The notes under the pieces: model-generated
What the model saw: only the letters and a program-made list of their open reading frames with translations
Database searches by the model: none
What the model was told of the DNA's origin: nothing
Source: Limivivens faecihominis
GTDB taxonomy: Bacteria > Bacillota > Clostridia > Lachnospirales > Lachnospiraceae
Assembly (NCBI RefSeq): GCF_020686945.1
Contig: NZ_JAJEPR010000004.1
Span: 144,579 to 208,578, forward strand
Reading direction: 5' to 3'
DNA: 64,000 nucleotides
Shown: positions 8,772 through 16,115 of the stretch, piece after piece
Layout: each line of letters starts with the position of its first letter
How positions within the stretch are numbered: position 1 is the first letter of the stretch
Position numbers and translations under genes: made by a program

Positions 8772-9614
8772 ATGGATTTACGGGAACATCTGAAGGACAA
8801 AAAGCGAATTGTCATCAAAATCGGTTCTTCATCTCTGACCCACCCGGAGACCGGAGCGCTGAATCTCACGAAGATGGAAGTGCTGATCCGGGAGATCACC
8901 GATCTTCGAAACCAGGGAAAAGACGTGGTGCTGGTTTCATCCGGAGCCATCGCCGTGGGCAGCCAGGCTGCCGGTTTTCCGAAAAGGCCGGAGCGAACCG
9001 AGGAAAAGCAGGCCTGTGCGGCCATCGGCCAGGCCCGGCTGATGATGATCTATCAGAAGCTTTTTTCAGAATATAATCAGAGCTGTGCGCAGATCCTGAT
9101 GACCAAGAGTACGGTACAGAACAATCTCAGCCGGCTGAATGCCTATCATACCTTTGAGGAACTCTTAAAGCTCGGGGTGGTGCCTATCGTAAACGAGAAC
9201 GACACGGTTTCCACCTATGAGATGAAATTCGGCGACAACGACCGGCTTTCTGCCATCGTGACGGCTCTGGTGGGAGCGGATCTTCTGATCCTCCTATCCG
9301 ACATCGACGGCCTTTTCACCGATGACCCCCATACGAATCCGGAGGCGGAGTTCATCGATGAGGTTCACGAGCTGGATGAGGATCTTCTGAAAATGGGAAA
9401 GGACACGAGCAGCAGCAACGTGGGAACCGGCGGTATGGCCTCTAAACTTACTGCAGCCCGGCTGGCTGTGAGTTCCGGAGCTGATATGATCATCGCCAAC
9501 GGAAAAGATTTCCGCATTCTGCACCGGCTTATGAACGGAGAGCATCTGGGCACTCTGTTTGCCGGGGCCTCAGGGAAAGATTTTTACCTGATGGATTATC
9601 TGGAAAAACTATAA
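8772..9614 (+). CDS. proB: Glutamate 5-kinase
   Basis: Starts at the ATG at 8772 with AAGGAGGA just upstream; an earlier in-frame TTG lies inside the spacer. The 280-residue amino acid kinase domain carries IVIKIGSSSLTHPETG (phosphate binding), VSSGAIAVG, VPIVNENDTVS and the GGMASKL motif. It makes glutamyl-5-phosphate, the first step to proline. The C-terminal PUA domain of E. coli ProB is absent; this short form is common in Clostridia. proA lies three genes downstream, in the same operon. Confidence 0.96.
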   Translation: MDLREHLKDKKRIVIKIGSSSLTHPETGALNLTKMEVLIREITDLRNQGKDVVLVSSGAIAVGSQAAGFPKRPERTEEKQACAAIGQARLMMIYQKLFSEYNQSCAQILMTKSTVQNNLSRLNAYHTFEELLKLGVVPIVNENDTVSTYEMKFGDNDRLSAIVTALVGADLLILLSDIDGLFTDDPHTNPEAEFIDEVHELDEDLLKMGKDTSSSNVGTGGMASKLTAARLAVSSGADMIIANGKDFRILHRLMNGEHLGTLFAGASGKDFYLMDYLEKL

Positions 9615-9630
9615 GTAAGGAGACATAAAA

Positions 9631-9867
9631 ATGGGAATTTCTGATGAAAAGATCCAGCGGATCAACGAGCTGGCCCGCCGATCCAAGGCGGAGGGGCTGA
9701 CGGAGGAGGAGAAGAAGGAACAGCAGCTTCTCCGAAAAGAATTTCTGGCTTCCGTCCGTATGAATCTGAAGAGCCAGCTGGACAACATCGATATTTTAAA
9801 CAAAGACGGCAGCGTGGAAAACCTGGGTGAAAAATATGGACAAAAACTCAAAGAAAAAGGAAATTAG
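9631..9867 (+). CDS. DUF896 (YnzC) family protein
   Basis: 78 residues, highly charged and helical. The pattern MGISDEKIQRINELARRSK, followed by LTEEEKKEQ and LRKEFLASVR, is the DUF896/YnzC signature. B. subtilis YnzC is a two-helix protein linked to the SOS operon; no molecular function is established. It lies 16 bases after proB and overlaps the next gene, so it is part of the proline operon transcript. Confidence 0.93.
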   Translation: MGISDEKIQRINELARRSKAEGLTEEEKKEQQLLRKEFLASVRMNLKSQLDNIDILNKDGSVENLGEKYGQKLKEKGN

Positions 9868-10405
9868 AAAAGAGATCCTCAAGCACCGCCGTTCCCTGAC
9901 GGAGGAGGAAATCCGTTCCGGTAGCCATGCGATCGCAGAAAAAATCCTTTCGATGGAGGTCTATCAGAAAGCGGAAGCTGTATATTTATACATAGACTGT
10001 AAGGGCGAGGCCTCCGTAAGAGAAATTTATGAGGCGGCTCTGCGGGACGACAAACGGATCGCTGCTCCGAGGGTTCACGGAGAGGATATGACTTTTTACT
10101 ATATCCATTCTATGGAGGAAGACCTGGAGCCGGGCTATTTCGCCATTCCGGAGCCGAAGACTTCCCTTCCGGAAGCTACGGACGAAACGGCGCTTCTTCT
10201 GGTGCCTGGCGTGGGATTTGATCCTGAGTGCCATCGTTTGGGTTACGGAAAAGGCTTTTATGACCGTTACTTAAGCGCCCACCCAAAGCATCCCACGATC
10301 GCCCTGGCTCTGGATTTTCAGATCAAAGAAGAGATCCCGTCGGATACCTTTGACGTGCTGCCGGATCTGGTGGTGACGCCCACAAAAGTATACCGACACA
10401 GCTGA
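9836..10405 (+). CDS. 5-formyltetrahydrofolate cyclo-ligase
   Basis: About 189 residues. I prefer the ATG at 9836, inside the end of the DUF896 gene; a GTG nine bases earlier is possible. Visible features are the basic N-terminal KKEIRKEIL, an EPxxxLPEATDETALLLVPGVGFD region, and the ATP-site motif RLGYGKGFYDRYL. The enzyme converts 5-formyl-THF to 5,10-methenyl-THF using ATP. The 32-base overlap with the gene before suggests coupled translation. Confidence 0.94.
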   Translation: MDKNSKKKEIRKEILKHRRSLTEEEIRSGSHAIAEKILSMEVYQKAEAVYLYIDCKGEASVREIYEAALRDDKRIAAPRVHGEDMTFYYIHSMEEDLEPGYFAIPEPKTSLPEATDETALLLVPGVGFDPECHRLGYGKGFYDRYLSAHPKHPTIALALDFQIKEEIPSDTFDVLPDLVVTPTKVYRHS

Positions 10406-10430
10406 CATTTTTTGTAAAAGGAGGAGACTT

Positions 10431-11675
10431 ATGGATTTAAACGAAATCGGCTGCCTGGCGAAAGCCGCGCAGCCTTCCCTTCAGAAAGCAGATTCAGACG
10501 CAAAAAATCAGGTTCTCCACCGGGCTGCAGAGCTTTTAGTGGAGCAGAGTGAATTTCTTTTGAAAGAAAATGAAAAGGATATGGAAGCCGGAAGACAGAA
10601 CGGCATGCCGGAAGGTCTTCTGGACCGCCTGCTCCTCACCGAAGAGAGAGTAAAACAGATGGCAGAGGGGCTTTATCAGCTGGAGCAACTCGAAGACCCC
10701 ATTGGGGAAGTACTCTCCATGAAAAAGCGCCCCAACGGCCTTCTCATCGGCCAGAAACGGGTGCCTTTAGGCGTGGTCGGCATCATCTACGAGGCCCGGC
10801 CCAATGTGACGGCAGATGCCTTCGGTCTCTGCTTTAAGACAGGAAACGCTGTAATCTTAAAAGGCGGAAAGGATGCAATCCATTCCAATATGGCCATCGT
10901 GAAGGTACTTCGCCTGGCTCTCCAGGAAAAAGGCTTTCCGGAGGCGGCGGTGACGCTCATCGAGGACACCTCAAGGGAGACCACAACAGCTTTCATGAAG
11001 CTTCGGGAATATGTGGATGTACTGATCCCCCGGGGAAGCGCGGGACTTATCCGGGCTGTGGTGGAGAACAGCACAATACCGGTCATCGAGACCGGCACGG
11101 GAAACTGTCACATCTATGTGGATGAGACGGCAGACCTTGATATGGCAGTGGATATCATTTTCAATGCAAAAACCCAGCGGATCGGCGTCTGCAACGCCTG
11201 TGAATCCCTGGTGATCCATGAAAAAGTCCTGGATGAGCTGATGCCGAAGCTGAAAGCCCGACTGGATGAAAAACAGGTAGAAATCCGCGGGGACGAAAAG
11301 GTCTGCGGAAGCATTGATGGCATCGTGCCGGCGACGGAGGAGGATTACGGGACAGAATACCTGGCCTACATTCTTTCGGCCAAAACCGTTTCTTCCCTGG
11401 ATGAGGCCATCGCACATATCAATCGTTACAACACGGGCCATTCCGAGGCCATCATCACAAACGATTACAGCCACGCCCAGCGTTTTCTGGACGAAATCGA
11501 CGCGGCGGCGGTCTATGTGAACGCCTCCACCCGGTTTACAGACGGTTTTGAATTCGGGTTCGGCGCGGAGATCGGCATCAGCACCCAGAAGCTGCATGCC
11601 CGGGGACCCATGGGGCTTCTGGCGCTTACCACCACGAAATACATTATTTACGGAAACGGACAGATCAGGAAGTAG
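10431..11675 (+). CDS. proA: Gamma-glutamyl phosphate reductase
   Basis: 414 residues with the aldehyde-dehydrogenase-like ProA pattern: VPLGVVGIIYEARPNVT near residue 110, a nucleotide site with ILKGGKDA, LIPRGSAGLI, and the catalytic-cysteine region QRIGVCNACESLVIH. It reduces glutamyl-5-phosphate with NADPH to the semialdehyde. A GGAGGAG site precedes the ATG. With proB it completes two of the three steps to proline; proC is not in this window. Confidence 0.97.
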   Translation: MDLNEIGCLAKAAQPSLQKADSDAKNQVLHRAAELLVEQSEFLLKENEKDMEAGRQNGMPEGLLDRLLLTEERVKQMAEGLYQLEQLEDPIGEVLSMKKRPNGLLIGQKRVPLGVVGIIYEARPNVTADAFGLCFKTGNAVILKGGKDAIHSNMAIVKVLRLALQEKGFPEAAVTLIEDTSRETTTAFMKLREYVDVLIPRGSAGLIRAVVENSTIPVIETGTGNCHIYVDETADLDMAVDIIFNAKTQRIGVCNACESLVIHEKVLDELMPKLKARLDEKQVEIRGDEKVCGSIDGIVPATEEDYGTEYLAYILSAKTVSSLDEAIAHINRYNTGHSEAIITNDYSHAQRFLDEIDAAAVYVNASTRFTDGFEFGFGAEIGISTQKLHARGPMGLLALTTTKYIIYGNGQIRK

Positions 11676-11690
11676 GAGTGTAAGTAGATT

Positions 11691-12272
11691 ATGAGCAAAG
11701 CAAACACAAAGGAACAGGAACCAAAAGAGCAGAAAAGTATGGCAAGAGAAATTTTGGAGATGGTATTTTATCTGGTGATCGCGCTGCTGGCGGCACTTTT
11801 CATCGTGAACTTCGTAGGCCAGAGAACCCAGGTGGACGGTCATTCCATGGATCCCACGCTGGCAGACGGACAGAACCTGATTCTGGATAAAGTTTCCTAT
11901 CGGTTCCGTGATCCGGAGCGTTATGATATCATCGTTTTCCCCTTTGAAGAGAACGGCAAGAAAGAGCATTTCATCAAACGAATCATCGGTCTTCCCGGTG
12001 AAACCGTACAGATCATCGACGGTTACGTTTACATCAACGGTGAGAAACTGGAGAGTGATATCTACGGCGCAGAGGTAATGAAAAATCCCGGAAGGGCCGC
12101 AGAGCCCATCACACTGGGGGACGATGAATATTTCGTCTTGGGTGACAACCGGAACAACAGCCGTGACGGACGTTATCCGGAGGTCGGAAACATCAAGCGG
12201 AGCGACATCACAGGCCGGGCCTTCTTGAGAATCTGGCCGCTGAACAAGTTTGGTTTACTGAAACATCAATAA
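11691..12272 (+). CDS. lepB: Signal peptidase I
   Basis: 193 residues. A charged cytoplasmic N-terminus is followed by one membrane segment (about 24-42). The catalytic serine S52 lies in GHSMDPT and the general base K96 in FIKRIIGLPGE. Box E follows as GDNRNNSRDGR. It cleaves exported preproteins on the outer face of the membrane. The single membrane segment and 193-residue size are the Gram-positive SipS type. It lies 15 bases after proA and before a strong terminator, so it is the last gene of the proB operon. Confidence 0.96.
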   Translation: MSKANTKEQEPKEQKSMAREILEMVFYLVIALLAALFIVNFVGQRTQVDGHSMDPTLADGQNLILDKVSYRFRDPERYDIIVFPFEENGKKEHFIKRIIGLPGETVQIIDGYVYINGEKLESDIYGAEVMKNPGRAAEPITLGDDEYFVLGDNRNNSRDGRYPEVGNIKRSDITGRAFLRIWPLNKFGLLKHQ

Positions 12273-12284
12273 AGGAATCGTAAG

Positions 12285-12331
12285 AGCCGGAGCGCTGTTC
12301 TGAAAAAGACAGCCTCCGGCTTTTCTCTTTT
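12285..12331 (+). terminator. Rho-independent terminator of the proB-lepB operon
   Basis: AGCCGGAG pairs with CTCCGGCT, extended inward by GCTGT/ACAGC after a one-base bulge, with a T-rich tail TTTTCTCTTTT. It lies 12 bases after the lepB stop. Confidence 0.88.
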
Positions 12332-12335
12332 CCGG

Positions 12336-12364
12336 TTGACATTTTCCGGGGTATCTTATAAGAT
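12336..12364 (+). promoter_or_regulatory. Sigma-A promoter of miaB
   Basis: A perfect TTGACA at 12336-12341, a 17-base spacer and TAAGAT at 12359-12364. Transcription would start near 12371, which excludes the ATG at 12367 as the miaB start. Confidence 0.65.
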
Positions 12365-12405
12365 TAATGATGGTTTATTATGCACACAGGAAGGAAATTC
12401 TATTT

Positions 12406-13848
12406 ATGAATACATTGGATTTAGATAAGATCGATTTAAGCACGGAAGCGCCGGTTCAGGAACCTGAGCGCCAGTATTATTTTATGGCAAAGCTCCGGGC
12501 TCTTGTAAAAGAAAAAAGCAAGAAACTGGGCCGTCCCCTTGTGGCCAGCGCCCAGACTTTCGGCTGTCAGATGAACGCAAGGGACAGCGAGAAGATCAAG
12601 GGCATTCTGGAGACCGTAGGCTATGAGATCACTGAGAGTGAGAAAGCGGACTTTATCGTTTACAACACCTGCACGGTCCGGGAAAACGCAAATCTCAAGG
12701 TTTACGGCCATCTTGGCCTCATGGGTCATGAGAAAAAGAACAACCCGGATATGATGATCGCCCTCTGCGGCTGTATGATGCAGGAGCCTCAGGTGGTGGA
12801 GAAGATCAAGAAGAGCTATCGTTTCGTCAACCTGGTTTTCGGTACCCATAACCTCTATAAATTCGCCGAGTTGGTCTACACTTCCATGATTTCCGACCGG
12901 ATGATCATCGATGTCTGGAAGGACACCGACAAGATCGTGGAAGATCTGCCCTGTGACCGGAAATATTTCTTTAAATCCGGCGTCAACATCATGTTTGGCT
13001 GCAACAATTTCTGCAGCTACTGCATCGTTCCCTATGTGCGTGGCCGGGAACGGAGCCGGGAGCCGGAGGAGATCATCAAGGAGATCCGTTCCCTCGTGGC
13101 AGACGGCGTGGTAGAAGTCATGCTGCTGGGCCAGAACGTCAACTCCTACGGCAAAAATCTCAAGAATCCCATGAGCTTTGCAAAGCTTCTGGAAGAGGTG
13201 GAGAAAATCGAAGGCTTGGAGCGGATTCGTTTCATGACTTCCCATCCGAAGGATCTCTCCGACGAGCTCATCGAGGTCATGGCAAAATCGAAAAAGATCT
13301 GTCAGCATCTCCATCTGCCCCTTCAGTCCGGAAGCAGCCGGATTCTGAAGATCATGAACCGGAAATACACGAAGGAGCACTATCTGGAGCTGGTGGAGAA
13401 GCTCCGGAAGGCCATGCCGGATATCTCCCTCACCACAGATATCATTGTGGGCTTCCCCGGCGAGACCGAGGAGGATTTCCAGGAGACCCTGGATGTGGTA
13501 CGGAAGGTCCGCTATGACAGTGCCTTTACCTTCATCTACTCCAAACGTACCGGAACGCCTGCTGCCGTCATGGAAAACCAGGTGCCGGAGGACGTGGTCA
13601 AGGATCGTTTCGACCGTCTCTTAAAAGAGGTGCAGGAGATCGCCAAGGAGACTTCCTCCCGCTATGCGGGACAGGTGGTTGAGGTCCTGGCTGAAGAGAA
13701 AAATCACCAGGAAGAGGGCTATCTTACCGGCCGTCTTTCCAACAATCTACTCGTTCATTTCAAAGGGGACGAAAGTCTCATCGGAAAGCTGGTCTCTGTT
13801 CATCTGACAGAGAGCCGAGGCTTCTACTATATGGGAGAGCTGGTCTAA
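12406..13848 (+). CDS. miaB: tRNA-2-methylthio-N6-dimethylallyladenosine synthase
   Basis: 480 residues from the ATG at 12406 (AAGGAAA upstream, and downstream of the predicted transcription start). An N-terminal MTTase domain holds three cluster cysteines (QTFGCQMN, NTCTVRENA, LCGCMMQ). The radical-SAM domain has GCNNFCSYCIVPYVRGRE (CxxxCxxC), and a C-terminal TRAM domain follows. The enzyme adds the methylthio group to i6A37 of tRNAs reading U-starting codons. The last codons form half of the terminator stem. Confidence 0.97.
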   Translation: MNTLDLDKIDLSTEAPVQEPERQYYFMAKLRALVKEKSKKLGRPLVASAQTFGCQMNARDSEKIKGILETVGYEITESEKADFIVYNTCTVRENANLKVYGHLGLMGHEKKNNPDMMIALCGCMMQEPQVVEKIKKSYRFVNLVFGTHNLYKFAELVYTSMISDRMIIDVWKDTDKIVEDLPCDRKYFFKSGVNIMFGCNNFCSYCIVPYVRGRERSREPEEIIKEIRSLVADGVVEVMLLGQNVNSYGKNLKNPMSFAKLLEEVEKIEGLERIRFMTSHPKDLSDELIEVMAKSKKICQHLHLPLQSGSSRILKIMNRKYTKEHYLELVEKLRKAMPDISLTTDIIVGFPGETEEDFQETLDVVRKVRYDSAFTFIYSKRTGTPAAVMENQVPEDVVKDRFDRLLKEVQEIAKETSSRYAGQVVEVLAEEKNHQEEGYLTGRLSNNLLVHFKGDESLIGKLVSVHLTESRGFYYMGELV

Positions 13849-13867
13849 GACCAGCTCTTCTTTTTTT
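13837..13867 (+). terminator. Terminator with the miaB stop codon in its loop
   Basis: GAGCTGGTC-TAA-GACCAGCTC is a 9-bp perfect stem with the stop codon as its three-base loop, followed by TTCTTTTTTT. The left arm encodes the last three residues of MiaB. Confidence 0.92.
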
Positions 13868-13869
13868 AA

Positions 13870-13990
13870 AGAATCGCCGATGCCTACGAATTGCTCCGCT
13901 GCTTCGCAGCTCACGCAAGGTCTCCGCTCCGCTTCGGTCGGTGCTAAACGTGTGCCACTGGCACACAGCACCTACATCTCAACGGCGTAA
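13870..13990 (+). repeat. GC-rich, hairpin-dense intergenic element (probable interspersed repeat)
   Basis: About 120 bases framed by CGCCG (13875) and CGGCG (13983). It contains a GCTGC-TTC-GCAGC hairpin at 13898-13910 and a nested hairpin at 13940-13972, where GGTGCT pairs with AGCACC around GTGTGCC-ACT-GGCACAC. It is non-coding in all frames and much richer in GC than the flanking spacer. The layout resembles the small interspersed repeats of Lachnospiraceae genomes; I see one copy in this window, so the repeat status is inference. Confidence 0.5.
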
Positions 13991-14016
13991 TGAGAAAAAA
14001 GTGATAATTACCCATG

Positions 14017-14045
14017 TTGACAGTCAGAAGACTTCCGTGTATATT
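14017..14045 (+). promoter_or_regulatory. Sigma-A promoter of the nitrogenase-like cluster
   Basis: TTGACA at 14017-14022, a 17-base spacer and TATATT at 14040-14045, followed by an inverted-repeat operator. It is the only strong promoter I see ahead of nine closely packed genes. Confidence 0.75.
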
Positions 14046-14057
14046 TATAAATCAAGG

Positions 14058-14071
14058 TTAGTTAAAACTAA
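14058..14071. promoter_or_regulatory. 14-bp inverted repeat operator, DtxR/metalloregulator-like
   Basis: TTAGTT-AA-AACTAA is a perfect dyad just downstream of the -10 box, covering the predicted start of transcription. Its TTAG...CTAA ends resemble DtxR/IdeR-type iron boxes. A repressor bound there would block initiation. The iron link is inferred from the importer genes downstream; the regulator is not in this window. Confidence 0.55.
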
Positions 14072-14101
14072 TGAGAATACTGTTTAAGACAGGAGGCAGA
14101 C

Positions 14102-14878
14102 ATGAGAAAAATTGCAGTTTACGGAAAAGGCGGAATTGGAAAATCCACCACCACCTCCAACATTTCCGCAGCTCTGGCTGACATGGGTTACCGGGTGTTG
14201 CAGATCGGCTGTGACCCCAAGGCAGATTCCACGAAGAATCTGATGCACGGAAAGAAAATCACCTCTGTACTGGATGCGATCCGGGAAAAAGGAGAGGGAA
14301 ATATCACCTCCGAGGATGTGCTTTTCCAGGGATACGGCGGTGTCTGGTGCGTGGAAGCCGGAGGACCGACTCCGGGCATCGGCTGTGCAGGCCGTGGAAT
14401 CATCACCGCCTTTGAAAAGCTGGAGGAGATCGGCGCTTACGAGATCTGCCGGCCGGATATCATTCTTTACGATGTGCTGGGAGACGTGGTCTGTGGAGGC
14501 TTTGCGATGCCGATCCGGGGCGGTTACGCGAGAAATGTATTTATCGTGACTTCCGGAGAGATGATGGCCCTCTACGCAGCTTCCAACATCGCCAGTGCGG
14601 TGAAAAATTTCGGAAAAAGAGGCTATGCCCAGTATTCCGGCGTGATCTTAAACTCCAGAAACATTGAGAACGAGGAGGCGCTGGTCAAAAAAGCGCTGGA
14701 AGAGATCGGCGGCGAGATCGTGTCTGTTCTTCCGAGAAGCGCATCCGTTCAGGAAGCGGAAGCCGAGGGCAAAACCGTCATCGAAGCACTGCCGGATTCC
14801 GAGATGGCTGGCGCTTACCAGAAACTGGCTGAGAATATCCTGAACCTTTCGGCGGAGGTAGAAAATAATTATGAGTAA
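14102..14878 (+). CDS. NifH-like iron protein (nitrogenase-like reductase component)
   Basis: 258 residues. The P-loop is YGKGGIGKST (residues 7-16), with the NifH Asp motif GCDPKADST (36-44). Both [4Fe-4S] ligand cysteines are present: C95 in GIGCAGRGI and C131 in DVVCGGFAMPIR. In this family (NifH, BchL, CfbC) a homodimer bridged by the cluster passes electrons to a component-1 partner using ATP. Two component-1-like genes follow, the first overlapping by eight bases. It lacks neighbours for nitrogen fixation (nifB, nifE, nifN), so it belongs to the uncharacterised nitrogenase-like groups. AGGAGG precedes the ATG. Confidence 0.93.
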   Translation: MRKIAVYGKGGIGKSTTTSNISAALADMGYRVLQIGCDPKADSTKNLMHGKKITSVLDAIREKGEGNITSEDVLFQGYGGVWCVEAGGPTPGIGCAGRGIITAFEKLEEIGAYEICRPDIILYDVLGDVVCGGFAMPIRGGYARNVFIVTSGEMMALYAASNIASAVKNFGKRGYAQYSGVILNSRNIENEEALVKKALEEIGGEIVSVLPRSASVQEAEAEGKTVIEALPDSEMAGAYQKLAENILNLSAEVENNYE

Positions 14879-16115
14879 AGCCTGTTCCCTTCATTACGTT
14901 TCCGCCTCCCACGGCGGCTGGGGCATCGTCCGCATGGCGGCTCTCGTGCCGGAGGCACATCTTTTGTTCGTATGTCCTTCCGCCTGCGGAAGGCACAACG
15001 CTGTCGGCGCTTCCGTGGCCGGAATCAAACACCGGGTCTCATACCTCTTTCTCACGGAAGCCGACATCGTTTCCGGCGACTTTGAACAGATGATCGTCGA
15101 TAATGTAGATATTTTATTTGAGGCTCTGCCTAAAAAACCGAGAGCCCTTCTGATTTTCACTTCCTGCCTCGATGACCTTCTGGGAACCGACCATGAGCCG
15201 ATCCTGGCGGAGCTTACGAGAAGAAATCCGGATGTGAAATTCCGGCACTGCACGATGAATCCCATTTCATTGGATTCCAAGCTGCCACCGGGAGTCACGA
15301 CCTACCGGAACATGTTCAGCGTCCTGAAAAAAAGAGAAGAGACGAAGAACCTGGTCAACGTCCTGGGGAGCAATGTTACTTATGATAAAACTTCGGAGTT
15401 AAAACGCCTCCTGAAAACCAAAGGCTATCGCGTGGCAAATATTGCAGATTACACCGATTTTGATTCCTTTATGGAGATGGCCTCCGCGAGACTGAATCTC
15501 GTTGTTTCTCCCATCGCCCTCAAGACAGCGGAGATGATGGAAAAAGAGTTCGGCATTCCCTATTTCACCGCCTATATAACCTACGATCCGGAAGAGATTA
15601 CAGAAGTTTACCGGAAGCTTGAAAAAGCGCTGGATCTGGACTTCGGCCCGGCTCTCGAGGAAGAAAAAGAAAAAGCCTACGAGGAGATCCAAAAGGCAAA
15701 AGAAGTCATCAGGGATTATCCCATTGCCGTGGATTATCAGGCGGTTCTTCGTCCCTACAATCTGGCTCTCATGATGAGCCGAAACGGTTTCCATATGGGA
15801 ATGGTGGCTTCGGACAGTGTGTCCACCTTTGAGAAGCCCTCCTTTGAAGCCCTGAAAAAAGAAGATCCGGAGGTTCTCATCGAAAATCCCATGTCTCATA
15901 ACGCCGTGAAATTCCCTCACGAGGGAGAAAAATATCTCTGCATCGGCTTTGACTGCGGCTATATGACCGGTTCCGACCGGGTGGCAGATCTTATGGAGGA
16001 TGAAGGCATGTTCGGCTTCTACGGAACCAGACGTCTCATGGAGATGCTCCGGGAAGCTTACCAGAGCAAGGCGGACGTCCGGGAAATGATCGTGAAAGCG
16101 GGGTTAATCATATGA
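14871..16115 (+). CDS. Nitrogenase component 1-like protein, subunit A (NifD/K-like)
   Basis: 414 residues, shorter than NifD (about 480-490). Component-1 features are FVCPSACGRH (C35, C39), LTEADIVSGD (62-70, matching the E/DDxVFGG region of NifD/NifK), and FTSCLDDLLGTD (C99, matching the CPxxLIGDD cysteine). C127 and a late CIGFDCGYMTGSD are further candidate ligands. It should pair with the next gene product and hold an Fe-S cluster fed by the NifH-like protein. The substrate is unknown. It overlaps both neighbours by a few bases, so the three are translationally coupled. Confidence 0.88.
   Translation: MSKACSLHYVSASHGGWGIVRMAALVPEAHLLFVCPSACGRHNAVGASVAGIKHRVSYLFLTEADIVSGDFEQMIVDNVDILFEALPKKPRALLIFTSCLDDLLGTDHEPILAELTRRNPDVKFRHCTMNPISLDSKLPPGVTTYRNMFSVLKKREETKNLVNVLGSNVTYDKTSELKRLLKTKGYRVANIADYTDFDSFMEMASARLNLVVSPIALKTAEMMEKEFGIPYFTAYITYDPEEITEVYRKLEKALDLDFGPALEEEKEKAYEEIQKAKEVIRDYPIAVDYQAVLRPYNLALMMSRNGFHMGMVASDSVSTFEKPSFEALKKEDPEVLIENPMSHNAVKFPHEGEKYLCIGFDCGYMTGSDRVADLMEDEGMFGFYGTRRLMEMLREAYQSKADVREMIVKAGLII

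Noticed and set aside
10971..11969. 332-codon minus-strand frame over proA and lepB
   Set aside because: It is the antisense shadow of two well-identified genes; no recognisable domain.
12436..13380. 314-codon minus-strand frame over miaB
   Set aside because: Shadow of the radical-SAM gene, with no start context.
13747..13971. Small minus-strand protein over the GC-rich element
   Set aside because: The frame runs through the miaB terminator and the hairpin element; the open frame reflects GC content.
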